Origin: Chiua virens
Taxonomy: Eukaryota > Basidiomycota > Agaricomycetes > Boletales > Boletaceae
NCBI GenBank assembly: GCA_019787685.1
Contig: JAHNUO010000014.1
Span: forward strand, 682,001 to 746,000
Length of the DNA: 64,000 bases
Reading direction: 5' to 3'
Shown here in pieces: positions 22,370-33,739 of this stretch (positions are counted from its first letter, which is position 1; the number at the start of each line of letters is the position of its first letter). The notes beneath the pieces are model-generated. The model did no database searches. It was not told where the DNA came from and saw nothing but the letters and a program-made list of their open reading frames with translations. The position numbers and the translations under genes are program-made.

Positions 22370-23029
22370 GCAAGCCTTTTGAGAGGTGTGATTGGACAAT
22401 GGACTGGCAAAAATGGATATTCAGGGCTACTAACTCTACCTAACCAAACGGGGCACCATTCTGAAGTCGAATGGCTCGCTTAGTCTGTTGATGGGCCGGC
22501 CGAGGGAGTCGACTGTATATGTACGTCGTGAGAGTCCAAGCTAATTTTAAGCTCCGAGTCGACCAAAGCCGTCAAGCCGACTCGGGTCCTGGTTACCTTG
22601 TTTAGCAAGGTCACTCTGCATATCAATTGTGGTACTGAGGCCTGAGGCTCGCAGGGCCATTGCCCGAGACATCCTTGTCGTCGTTCAGACCCTCCTTATA
22701 TCACTTGTTGATATTGCCTCAGTCCCTTTGCCCTGAAAGCTCCCGATCCCTTATCACACCTACACTGGTCACCCCGATCACATCCAATGTGAGCTTCAAG
22801 TTGGGTTCACAGAGAAGTATTCCTTCAGTTGGTCTTTGAGATCTGAACTCCGAGCCCACAGACCTTCGTGATTCGAGGCATGTCATACTGAAGTCAATGA
22901 CAGATTCATTCAGGAGGTCGTCACCGCGGCCTTGCATACAGTTTGTGGCGAAGGTAAGTAAATTTAAACTACTTTTTTCCTGCATTTGATGAGCGCAACT
23001 CTGGGTCAGCTTCCGTTGAAGATCCAGGC
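22370..23029. other. Gene-free stretch right of the foldback element
   Basis: Short frames on both strands show no motif. The minus-strand frame 23081-22719 is mildly Leu/Ser-rich and not recognised. Confidence 0.3.
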
Positions 23030-23579
23030 TTGAAATTAAATGGTAGTTTGACGGCGGCAATGGCGAATGTGCGGTACCCATTCAAGAATTACGCATCGTG
23101 CTGCATTCAACGGTCATTTGGGCTCCGTCTCCCACTCGGTGTCGATAAAACCGAACGCAAACGTTCAAGCGTCAGACATTTATTCTCGGGGCTTCAATAT
23201 ATGAAATGTCAAATGGATCCCCATACGGGCGATTTCACCGAGATCCAAGAGTGGTTTGCAACGGACCTGTTCACAGAGATCTCCTCGACGTTCTGTTCCT
23301 TAAGAAACTGTGGTGGTATCAGTACGTCAAGGACGACGATCTAGATCGATCATTTGGTCTTGCCGGGGCAGCAATTGGGGCGTCTCTACGAGAGTTCAGC
23401 GAGGGTACCTTCCGGGAGCACTCCGTGGCAGCAGAGAATTGGCGATACGACTTCGTCGAAGTAATGGGAGTAGTGAGGCGGATGCGGGCGGATGAGGTGC
23501 CAGGACGATGTGCCCAGCTTACAGAGCTGCATCATCAAATCGTGGTGAAAGGGAAGTCCCTTCGACCAATCGCTGATTA
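23030..23579 (+). pseudogene. Fragment resembling a DUF6532-type protein
   Basis: Two plus-strand frames (23030 onward and 23206-23580) join by a frameshift near 23260-23290. The joined reading has MKCQMDPHTGDF, a LFLKKLWWYQYVKDDD stretch and a helical end with LREFSEGTFREHS and WRYDFVEVMGVVRRM. The pattern of a charged helix followed by EEY/TGT-like residues is reminiscent of DUF6532, a domain of unknown function expanded in mushrooms near transposons. The match is by impression only; it could be another unknown family. Confidence 0.35.
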
Positions 23580-24117
23580 GATTGCTTTGTAGCACGTCGA
23601 GCGTCGTTGATTAGATTGTTTTGTGCCCACTGCATCGTGTTTGCTAATCTATAATTCTACTGTCTCCATTTTGCTGAGTCGGAGTTCGAAAATAGATCGA
23701 TCGATAGATTGACTGATTCAAGGCCTAAAGCTGGATGATGGCTGCCATCCTTCAAACTGATGAAAATGCATCGCCAGTCTCCGGCACTCTCGTATCATTT
23801 CGTTGAGCAATCTACCTCTGGTGTATTAACCCTGGATCGCGAGGACACCCTGGATAAGGTTAGAGAAAAAGTACACACAGCCACAAAAAAATCTCTGGGA
23901 GAAACGTGGGACGTTGACCAGAACAACATCGTTCACCCGTCTGTTAAGTCGGTGGTGATTTTTTCAGGTAGCCATTCAAGAAAATTCCTCTGAATATTGC
24001 TCTCACGAGTCACAGATACCTGTGGACTCATTTCCTGCGACAAAGACACCCAACTGGCCTCAGAGGTCTGCGAAAAGTCCCTGCTGGCCCTGATCCCCTC
24101 CCCACTTAACTCCAACA
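23580..24117. other. Gene-free or 5' region of the coiled-coil gene
   Basis: A frame at 23760-23993 contains ALSYHFVEQST and TLDREDTLDKV, which could be an upstream exon of the coiled-coil gene, but no splice model is secure. Confidence 0.25.
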
Positions 24118-25081
24118 TGGGCAACCTACCTGTCAGCCTTCCAGTACAGGTCCCTTTTGTGCTACAGAGCCCGCTTTTTTCCTGCAACAGCCGGCGCAAC
24201 CAATTATCATCCAATGACGATATGGCAAAGATTGTACAGCAGCTGCAGGAGAAGATGCACAGGATCGAGGAAAAGCTGCAGGAAACATTGGTGGCGAGCA
24301 AGAAGGTCATCCAAGATAACGAGGCTCTCAGGCAGAAAAACAAGAAAGTCATCCAAGATAACGAGGCTCTCAGGCAGGAAAACAAGAAGGTCATCCAAGA
24401 TAACGAGGCTCTCAGGCAGAAAAACAAGAAGGTCATCCAAGATAACGAGGCTCTCAGGCAGGAAAACAAGACATTAGAGCAACGATTGATGGAGGATTCG
24501 AAAGCCCATCAGGAGTCTCTCTCAAGGTTGCAAACGCAGAATGAATCCCTGCAACGCCGAGTAGGGGAGCTCGAGGCAGAGCAAGCAGAGCATGCTGAGT
24601 GGATACACAGCCAGGCATGTCCGACTACTTTGCCTCACAAAGTAACCTTTCTGACGAGTCTAATGACCAGGATACCAATTTGTTGGATTGCATCAAAGCG
24701 CGCCATTTGCTTACGGTCGCTCAGGAGAAGCTTGCAGATATAGCTGGTGTTGGAGGCAGTGGTATCCAAGAAAACCGTGTCCGAAGGGCCCATGCTTGGA
24801 AGGAGGCACTTGGACCCTCCAAAGTGCTCTCCGATAGGCTTGCACAAGCACGTCATCTTCTTGATGATGCCCCAAAGCCACTCGACGCCAAAGCATCCAT
24901 ATTTGTCCAATCCGACGAAGGCATGCGCCTGGTTTCTGAATACAGTTCATCCATCCGTGCCATGGGCGACAGGGCTGCCCACCCGCCGACTACTGCCTTG
25001 AAACTTGTTCGAGATGCCGTCATGCGCCACAAGGAGCAAGTGGGTCTTTCTGCCCTTATGTACTTTGCTTGCGAAACGTAG
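24118..25081 (+). CDS. Coiled-coil protein with in-frame repeats, unknown function, possible frameshift
   Basis: Frame one (start Met at 24118) carries a coiled coil beginning MAKIVQQLQEKMHRIEEKL. It then has four copies of KKVIQDNEALRQ(K/E)N and a further heptad stretch (RRVGELEAEQAEHAEW). Near 24600 the coding signal moves to another frame that continues to the stop at 25081. That part has LLDCIKARHLLTVAQEKLA, AWKEALG and a RAMGDRAAHPPT segment. The C-terminal pattern (helix, then GD.AAHP) is seen in many mushroom hypothetical proteins. The change of frame is either a one-base indel or an unrecognised intron. The function is unknown; the coil suggests dimerisation. Confidence 0.5.
24300..24467 (+). 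repeat. Four tandem 42-bp units inside the coiled-coil gene
   Basis: Units start at 24300, 24342, 24384 and 24426 and differ by one or two bases. Codon 13 of the unit alternates Lys, Glu, Lys, Glu, so an 84-bp pair was probably duplicated. The length is a multiple of three and keeps the frame. Confidence 0.95.
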
Positions 25082-25743
25082 GCTACGGGATGTTTTGTCA
25101 AGTTCACCGCTGTATATCTTGTAAGGTGCGTAGAATGCAACGCTGTGGATGGAACAATATTAACATTTAGGGGTCAGTCAATGTGAATCTAAACAGGAAG
25201 ACGAAAATTGAAGTTCATTTGGGAATGGGGGCGGCTGTTGTGGCGTCACAGCGGTGCAGGTGCACGAAGGAGGAAGGTTGAGCGAGAGCGATGTTGCACG
25301 CAGGATATGAGGGAGCAACAAAACGGGCGGACGGGGGCTTTCATTCGCCAGAACGAGGTTTGTATGTACAGGGACAAGCAGTAGATTAAAAAGAACATAA
25401 AACTAGTGGCCAAAACTTCTCGAGCTCGAGGTCTGAGCAGTGGCAACCGGAGAAGGACAATGCGAAGCACTCGAACACAGAAAGGGGACTCGGAAACAGT
25501 GGTTAGATGAAGAGGAGTGAAAAGACAAGTTGAAGAAGGAAGTAAAACAAGACGGCAAGACCCAAAGCAACCTGTAAAGTTGGAGAATGACGGGCCGGCG
25601 GGGGATCCGAGTCTTGACATTGCGTTACACTGCCGCGGCGGCTTGCTTGCCGCCATCAACGGTTGCCTGTGGCATTGGTACCGGCGTCCTGGAAGTACGT
25701 GAGTTTCAAATAATCCCCACTGTTGTCGCTGGGGTGGACGACT
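25082..25743. other. Gene-free stretch
   Basis: Only short frames without motifs are present. Confidence 0.3.
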
Positions 25744-26309
25744 TCATAGTTGTTTGGAGTCGAGCATGCCATTGTCGAAGGTGCGAAGACGACTGCTCAA
25801 GAGTGTGATAAACGCAACAACCTCGTTAGAGGCGATAGGAGGGGGCTCAGCAGTTGCGCAGTACCGCTCGTAGATGTCTTGTATTGTCGCACAGAAAACT
25901 TGAGGATGGAATGTCCTGCCGGGGGTGAAAATCCCTTGCGGCTTCGGCCACGGTAGCACTGCACCGTCGCTCTTCAAGACATTGACAGCATCGCTGCAGT
26001 ACCCCTTCCTGTGGTTGAGGGACGCCCCTCCCATTCCGCCGGGGTACATGATAGTCTGGCAGCGGGTGCAGGTTTGAGCCCTGGGTGTCTGTACCGCAAC
26101 ACAGTAACCAGTGGTCAGTCTGACGCTAGAACCATTGGCAGCGAGCACACGGCGCGTACCTTTGTCTCGCCTTCAGTTTCAGGTTTGATGAGCAGGACAA
26201 TAAAGCAGTGCTTCCTCCAGAAGTCTTCCGTATGAGTACGTTTCGCTTCAAGGAGGAAGCGGCGAACGAACCAACGACAGGCATTCAGTAGCATACACAT
26301 TGCAAGCAC
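25744..26309 (-). CDS. CCHC-type putative zinc-binding protein of a mushroom hypothetical family, partial
   Basis: The frame 26148-25744 encodes about 134 aa. A cysteine/histidine cluster (CTRCQTIMYPGG, then NHRKGYCSD) could bind zinc as C-C-H-C. It is followed by WPKPQGIFTPG, TFHPQVFCATIQDIYERY and a helical end. I recall mushroom hypothetical proteins with this order (YPGG, HxKGxCSDG, WPxPxGIFTxGxxFHP). An upstream frame at 26309-26115 (ACRWFVRRFLLEAKR) may be an earlier exon, but the junction is unclear. Function is unknown. The gene may be intact or 5'-truncated. Confidence 0.45.
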
Positions 26310-27150
26310 ATGGTGACCTACATCGAAAGTCGCCCTTCACAATTCTTGCCATAACCTTCGACTCGATCTCACCCAACTTATCCGAAAGTGCTTGAGGGTG
26401 CTTGAGCACAACAGGTGACTTCCCGGACTCGCTAGCGCGAGATAGAAGATGCTGGTTGTAAATGGTAGTGGCGTCGACCTACCGCTTAGGTGTCATCTCG
26501 TGGGATATCCATTTAAGTTCGGCTCGGAAGTCCATGAAGAGGTAGAACTCGTGAGATTCTTAGATACGCAACGAGCGTATGTCAATGTTGGTCTTGAGGG
26601 AGAAGAAGCGCTGTGAGCCGACTCGAGTGCGTGGGAACACAAGCGCAAGGGAAGGATTTGAAGGGGACGACGAAACGGTGGTGTTCAAGTTGGTGGTTCG
26701 TGATGAAAAGGGCTTGGCACTACCAGTAGCATGCGCACCGGAGGAAGTACTGTGCATGCTCCCGAAGCAGTAGTCGAGAGCGCTGGACGGCTTTGGAGTG
26801 ATGGCTGGGGCGTTGGCGGGAATGCTGAGAGCCAATGAACGGACGGTAGTACTAGTATGCGCACGCTTTGAAGGGGTGGCGCGGAAGGATCAGCTACGGT
26901 GTTGGTGGCTGGGCTTGAGTCTGTTGGCCCAAGGGTATGGGACTTGGAGACTCCGGGTTGGCGATCGCCTGGGTGTGCGGGGCTTCACCAATGACAAAAT
27001 CTACCTTGGTGCGATACGGACTTGTTAAATTGGCATAGCCACGAACTTCATTTGGCAATGACACTGAGAAAACCTTAGATTACCGAGTTGTTACGGATGA
27101 TTCCGAGTGGCTGTACACATAATCCAAACACCGAAATCTTAACGTAAAGG
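26310..27150. other. Gene-free stretch upstream of the kinase gene
   Basis: Open frames here have no recognisable domains. The last 300 bases are the likely promoter of the FunK1 gene. Confidence 0.3.
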
Positions 27151-29813
27151 ATGTCCGACATGGCTCTTCTACAGCCATCCCTAAGTCATAAGGATATGAA
27201 TTCCGCGACTCCCAGCCGTCCCTCGTCAGGCTCAGTGGCAACGAACCTGCAGTCTACTCCCCAGTCACTCGGGAGCGCTGCAAGAAGTAAAGACCTCTTG
27301 TCTACTGGTCTGCAGTGAGTAGAGGGTGCTTCATTAATACTTATCTAACCTTTGATGCACGCAGTGTGGACGACGTGCATCCATGGATACAAAGGGACAT
27401 CGAAGATGCACAGGAGTGCGCGTTAGACACCATGCTCAAATTTTTTCTCTCAAGGTGTGCCACCGAAGAGTCCAAGGCAAAAGAGGTCGACCTCTTTTCG
27501 AGTTGTTACAATCGCGTTCTTCTCATTTGCAACGGGGAAATTGTGAACAACATCGATTCTTCCAAGATCAAATGTGATCTCACAGACTAGTAAAGATTGT
27601 TATACCCCCTGTAAGCATTTGCATTCTGACCGTTTTTGTAGTTCGACAGGCAAGAGAGAGCAGGATTTATACCCAGCCTTCGTGGGTGCTGCCAATACCG
27701 CACTTGCATGTCTCAGAGATCTGAAAATCGATGGTCTCTGTGATCCTTCCAACGAATTCTCCGACCAGCTTGTCTTTCATGTCAACGGCCGGGAGATGCA
27801 GGCGGTCCACCTGGGAGAATTTTCCATTCGCAAACCTGACATCGTTCTCGTGTCCAGCGCCGATGTTCCTCGTAAATCTGATGAAACCAGCGATATCGCC
27901 ACCATTGCTCGCAAACCACCGACAGAGAACTTTAATTGGCGAAGCGTCCGAACCGTCGTTGAGTTCAAGTTGGCCAAAATCAAGCCTCCACCCCCTCATT
28001 ATCTGACCAATGACACGGACCACCTCGTTAAGTCGTCTCGCAAGTACCTTGTTTCCCACCACAACGAACCAACGACGACACATATCGCAACTACTTCCCA
28101 GCATGAATCTGACTGTAGGTAAATAATTTGATCTCATGGGTTGGTACCGATTGCCATGTAGCTCAAAGTACTAGCCATCGCGTTAGGGAACCAGGTTCTG
28201 TCACTGCGGGCAGCACGGAATCTCGCCGCAGGCAGAAAAGGAAGGCGACTACCACTGAGGTCGAGTCCCTGGAGCCTGAGGCTTCTGCAGTACGGTTGGG
28301 TCTAAAATCTCAAATTTCCAAGCGACAGAAAGCCAATGAAGATGGTCCCAAGAAACCTTCCCCTGTCACCCAGCTTGGAATGTACGCAGCCGAAATGTTT
28401 GCATCCCATGCTGGTCGGACGCATGTCATCGCCCTTATTATCAGAGGTGAGTCGTCCTCCTAAGTGGCTTACGCAGATAAACTCAACCTACATCATGACA
28501 GGCGATCACCTATATATCTGGTACTATGACCGTCAGCATGCGATCCAGTGTGCAGCTCTCAATTTCATTCAAGACCTCCCGCGCTTTCTCATATTACTTC
28601 TCGCAATGCAGCGCTTCCGGAATCGTGATTGGGGCTTGAATCCCATCGTGGATCCGAATTTTGCCAATCTGCCTAAACCATCATCACCAAATTCTCCGGT
28701 TACCACCACATTTTATGTCGATCATACAGAGAAGGGCAAAGTTGACATTACACTCGACTGGTCTTCGGATATCCGAGTCACTCATTATGGGCTCAACGGG
28801 CGGGCCACGAACTTGTTTTCCATCACCAGCGAGAAGCTCGGACGAAAGGAAGAGCTGGTCGCCAAATTCTTTTGGGCAGAGGTCACTCGCACGAGCGAGC
28901 CCGAGATCTTACAGCGAGTCTACGAGATCGCCAAGTCGCACCCGGAAGTCAAAGACCACGTTCCAGACTTGATATTGTTTGTTGATTTCCCGGAGTCTTG
29001 TACGGACGAGATCCGCAAGTATCTTGCTTTGCCAACTGATGGCGCAAGGAAACTTTATATGATTGTCTTTCGACGGCTGTTTCGGATAACAGAACTGGAT
29101 GGCGACCCGCTCTTGACATGCTGGTGGCACGCTGTGAAATGTGATTACTCCTCCATTTGGGGATACTCCATCTGATCTGATTCTTGTTTGAAGGTCATCT
29201 TGCGCTGTGGAAGAATGGTGTCCGACATCGTGATGTCAGTGCCAACAATCTGATGGTCAAGTATCGGGACAATAAGGCTATCGGTGTCTTGAATGACTAT
29301 GATCTGGCGACGACAAAGGATCATGTAACGGGGAATCAGCGCACGGGGACAGTCCCATTCATGGCTCTCAACCTCCTCACAAAGGATGGCTTGGCAGGCG
29401 AAGTCAAACACCTCTACGCTCACGACGCGGAGTCGTTCATGTGGGTTCTTCTTTGGATTAGTCTACGTTACGAGAAAGGCAAACTTCGCTCGGACTCTCA
29501 TCGACCCTTAGACCAATGGCTCAAGGTGGACGCGGTTGGATGTGGGGAAAAGAAGTCGGGCTTGCTGACGACGACACTGCACAAACAGACAGCCGCAAGT
29601 GGTCAGGAGCGTAACTTCACAGTGGCCTGCAAATGCTTGCTCGAGGTGAAAAAACGCATGTATGAGGAGATGGAGAACGCTTTCGAGTTCAAGGAGCCAG
29701 AGGAGTCTGCGAGCGAGGACGAGGATGTGGACAAAGCGTTCCAAAGACTCTTGCAGGTGCCACTGTTCTCACTGGCGGGGGAAGCAGGTGTCACAAATAT
29801 ATTCAGCGCCTAA
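27151..29813 (+). CDS. FunK1-type fungal protein kinase, 6 exons, 798 aa
   Basis: Exons 27151-27314, 27365-27589, 27642-28118, 28175-28446, 28502-29140 and 29194-29813 splice into one 799-codon frame. All five introns are GT-AG, 50-56 bp, and phase-consistent. The N-terminal half has the family's FVGAANTAL and HLGEFSIRKPDIVLV blocks, then a basic linker (SRRRQKRKA). The kinase core has the catalytic loop HRDVSANNLM (Asp606, Asn611) and DYD at 627-629 replacing DFG, followed by a TGTVPFMAL activation segment and a HDAESFMWVLLWI block. This matches the Pkinase_fungal (FunK1) family, expanded in Agaricomycetes. Substrate is unknown; it is probably cytosolic or nuclear. The Met at 27151 is the first in frame. 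I see no disabling change. Confidence 0.9.
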
Positions 29814-30160
29814 CGCTACCCGTTACAGAGTGAACTGTGTATGCTGTAAGGACTGTGGACTGTGTGAATGGGCCTGGGGACTGGGGTCGGTTCTGTGTAT
29901 TTACATGATCTCGTGTGCGTGTACATGAAGTGACAGAGAAAAAGGGATTGGTTGGTGTGGCGTAAAGCCGGTTGCGAGCTTCATCGCTGGATGGAATCCG
30001 GGGGGGATGCGGGAGTGGCGCGTTGGCCAGGTTTGAGGTGTGTCATTCGCCGAGGACAGAATGGGATAGGTCACGCCGTGTGGCGGCGGAGGGTTGGGGT
30101 TGGGGCGCACGTGTCTCTTGGTCACATGTCGCTGTGAAGTAAAGTGGTTAGTCTTTGTCT
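29814..30160. other. Gene-free stretch, may include LINE C 3' UTR
   Basis: No coding signal is seen. It lies just past the C-terminus of LINE C ORF2, so it may be LINE C 3' UTR; no poly(A)/poly(T) tail is visible. Confidence 0.3.
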
Positions 30161-30179
30161 GGGGGGGGGGGGGGGGGGG
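30161..30179 (+). repeat. G19 homopolymer
   Basis: Nineteen consecutive G on the plus strand. This C tract on the LINE C coding strand sits where the conserved ORF2 C-terminus ends and may reflect slippage. Confidence 0.95.
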
Positions 30180-33100
30180 TGAGGTTACCGAATGATTCCG
30201 TGAATCTGTTCGTTGCATGGGCATATGCGAGGAACGGCTGTACACATTTTGCGTTGCTGAGTAGGGCCCCGATGTCTCGGGCCTTGGTCTTGAGTTTGTC
30301 GTTCAGCTTCATACATTGTTTGGCGTACTTTGGGCAGAAAATTATGAAATGTGGGATAATCTCTCTTTTATCTGGACAGTGTCACAGGGCATGTTTGGGA
30401 CGGGCTCTTCTTGATGCGGTGTAGGTGCGTGTCGAGGGGTACGTGGCCCGTTCGCACTTGGAAAATAAATGATGCCTGTCGGCGTGGGAGGTCAGCGATC
30501 AGTTTTAAGAATTTGTTGGAGAGTCGGGTCGGGTCTATTGTTTGCACCAGTTGTGCTCTTGGCGACTCCTGGAATATTGCCTGACGGAGTTCTTTCAGTT
30601 GCGCGTGTAGGTGTTGTTTGGCGGCGGATTTGTTGCGTGGTCTTGGGTTGGTTTTTCCGGGTTTTGAGTTGTCGCGGGAGGTTGGAGGTATGCGATGTGT
30701 TTCCCGCCGCGGTGTCCTTTACTTCTTTGTCGGCTTCTTCGTTCCCTGGTACGTCAGCGTGTCCGGGCACCCATCTTATTGGGAGGCTGCGTAGCTGGTG
30801 TTTTTGTAGGGCTTGCTTTAGGTTGGCGTGGAATATGTCGATGAGGTAGTGTCCTGGTTTGGATGCGAAGGCTTGAGATGGTAGAATGGTCGCTTTGTTG
30901 TCCAGGGCGAGGGAGACCGAGCGTGCGTGTCTTGCTCTTTTTAGAAGTTTGACGGCGAGTATCATTCCAACTATTTCACCTTTGTAAACTGTGTGGTGCG
31001 TGCCAGGGCCTAGTTCAAAACGAAGGGAAGATACTTGGTGGCCCTGGCGTTTTCTTTGGCGTATGGCCTGGATGATGTGGCGATGGAGTGGGTGGTGGCA
31101 TGGTAGTGTGGCCATTCGTAGCGCGGCTCGTTGGCAGGTTTTGCGGAGAAATACTGGGATGGGTAGGAGGTCAGCGTGTGCGAAGAGGTTATCAGTAGTT
31201 GTGGTGCGCATGCTGCCCGTGATGGTTAGTGCTACGAGTCTTTGTACTGTCTCTATCTTCTTGACGAATCCTCGCGCTCCCCAGCCGCTTTGCTTCGATC
31301 CGGTTCCTTTTTCCAGGTGGGTGACTCCCCAGACGTCGGATGCGTACAAGATTTTGGATATTGTTACTCCTTCGTATGGCTTTTTCATCATTTGTGCGCA
31401 GGTACCTTTGGATTGGCGGGTCAGTCTTTTGCATGCAAGTACGTACTTTGCGCTTTTTCCTATGGCGTACGCGGCGTGGGCGGCAAATCTTAGTTCATGG
31501 TCGATGGTGACGCCGAGAAATTTATGTGTTGATTGCTTGCTTGGTGTTTTGCCCGGGTTTTGTTCCTCTGATTTTCGGAGCCGAGTGGCCCATATTAGGG
31601 CGGTCTTGTCGAGCTCGAATTCGGCGCGGTGTAAACGGCTCCATTCGAATACTCCTCCATCCTTTTCCGTGAGGATTCTTAGTTTTTCGTTTGCGTCTTC
31701 GAAGGATTTTCCGCGGGCGATGAATGCAGTGTCGTCAATAATCCCAGACCGATTTGGTCTTTTTTGTTGTCTGCCATTTCAATCAGCGAGGTATTGTAGA
31801 AGAGGAAAGCTACCGGGGAAATGGGGCATCCTTGGTCCGGGCCCGTTGGTATGTAGAATGAGTTGGATGTATAGTCGTCGAATGAGAGTATCGTTGAGCG
31901 ATTCTTCAAACGCTGTTAATACCAGTTGGTGCATTCTTTGGGAATTCCGCATTTTCTCATGTTGTGGAGGCATGGGATTATTATGCTGGGGAAGGCTGCC
32001 TTGACGTCTAGGAATAGCGTGGAAACATATTTCTCTTGTGGGTGTGCCCATGCGTCGTGTGAACTTTGCGAGGAGGTGGAGTGAGTCGACAGTTGATCGT
32101 CCTGGGCGTCCACCGAAGTGCGTGTCGGGGAGGAGGTTGTGGGATTCTGCAAAAAACGTTAGGTCATCTGCGACGCATGATGAAAGAATTTTAGCCATGG
32201 CTATTGGTCGGTAGGCTTCGGGTAGTGAGTAGTCCGGGTTTGCGTAGGAAGACTGCGGTTGATATTTTCCACTGTTCGAGGTACCACTTGAGGTTGAATG
32301 TCGCTTGGTAGATGTGACCTAGGTAGGGTACAAGTGCGTTAGCGTTTTTAATGAAGACGATGTTGTACACTCCATTTGGTCCAGGTGCCTTGTAAGGTGA
32401 TATTTTTTTGATTGCGCGGTGGATTTGATCGTTAGTGATGTTGCGGAATTTGCACGCTGGGTCTGGGTGGTTGGCGTCGGATAGAGTAGGGTCTGGGTTT
32501 TGTCGCGGCTTGAAGAATGCTTCGTGAAGTAGTTTGCTTTTGTCGTGGTTGGTCTGCGTGGTAGATGGTGTGTCAGTATTAGATCTGCGGAGGGTGGGGA
32601 TGCGGGAATGAAAATGGTCTGCTGATTCATCGATTAGGTATTTGTGTGCATTCCAGATTCCGTTCTGGTCAATTTCTTCGAGGTATTCGTTCCAGTGGTC
32701 GAGTTCTGCCTTTTCGACTTGCTTTGCGAAGGCCTTCCGGGCTGATCTGTATTCTTGGTGGATAGGGTGGATTTTTGTTTGACCCTTGCTTTCGACGTGC
32801 GGTGGAGGGTTTTGAGTCGTTTGTTTTCACGAGCGAGGTCGAGGTTCCACCAACGTTTTACGCATGGCGACGGTTTTGTTAGCGGGATGGTGTCTTGGAT
32901 GGTTTTAGTGATTGCGTCGTCGAGGTGTTTGAGTTAGTTGTCGGCATTGACAGTGTCGTGGATTGGTGCCGGTATTGGGATGCGTTGGAGATGTTCGTCG
33001 AGCTTCTTTTGGATTTCTTCCAGTTCGCCAATCGAAAGTTGTATCTGGGTGGGAGGTTGGTTAGCTCTGGTGTGATTGTGCACTCACCGGCATTAAGTGT

Positions 33101-33738
33101 TCGATGACCTCGCAGCGGGTTATGGTTTCGGATACGGCATTGGAGCAGAAGGCGTTGTCGGGTCTGGTGAAGTTCTTTGTCGAGCCGGCTTCGAGTGTTT
33201 GGGTGAAGGGGGGGAGCGTCATTTTGAGATCGTATGTTGCGAGATTGAGGAGTGGTTGTGCTGCGGTCATGTTGGTGGCGGTGAAGAGGTGGCGGTTGAA
33301 GTCCCCTAGCATAATAATGGTGCCCAGGTCGTTGGCGGTGTTTTCGGTGTGGTTTAGTGATGCGAGGTGTTGGGATAGGGAATGTAGCGTGTGCTGGTAG
33401 TTGCCGTCGTTGTATACGTTGTATAGTCGAATGTTGCCCTGTTTGCTTACCAATTCGATACCGGTGATGTCTGGGGAGTCTAAGGGGATGGTGCGCCAGC
33501 CATCTTTGGATATCTTTTTGTTGACGAAGAGTACTAACCGGGTTCTGTTTGTGTTCGTCTTGTTGTGTGTAGATGGGTATATTATGTTCCATTTTGAGTT
33601 TGCCGAGGTGAGGTTGATGCAATTGATGGCTGGTTCTTGGATTGCCGCGATGTCGTATGCGTCCGGGTCAAGGTTGTGGAGGTGTTGTTGCGCCGTTGCT
33701 GATTTGTTGGGGTTTTGTTGCCATATTTTGATTTTCAT
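30180..33738 (-). pseudogene. LINE C ORF2: endonuclease, reverse transcriptase, RNase H, zinc knuckle, multiply frameshifted
   Basis: The endonuclease frame 33738-33061 starts MKIKIWQQNPNKSATAQQHL and contains AAIQEPAI and MLGDFNRHLF. Fragments in other frames continue with YKAPGPNGVYNIVF and then FAESHNLLPDTHFGGRPGRS (about 32150). The fingers and thumb regions follow to 31400. An RNase H block in 31391-30492 has YKGEIVGMILAVKLL, GHYLIDIF and RWVPGHADVPGNEEADK. The last conserved part, with FQVRTGHVPLDTHLHRIKK and FCPKYAKQ, ends at about 30180 next to the G19 tract. At least five frame changes are needed, so the copy cannot make protein. Confidence 0.88.
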
Positions 33739-33739
33739 A

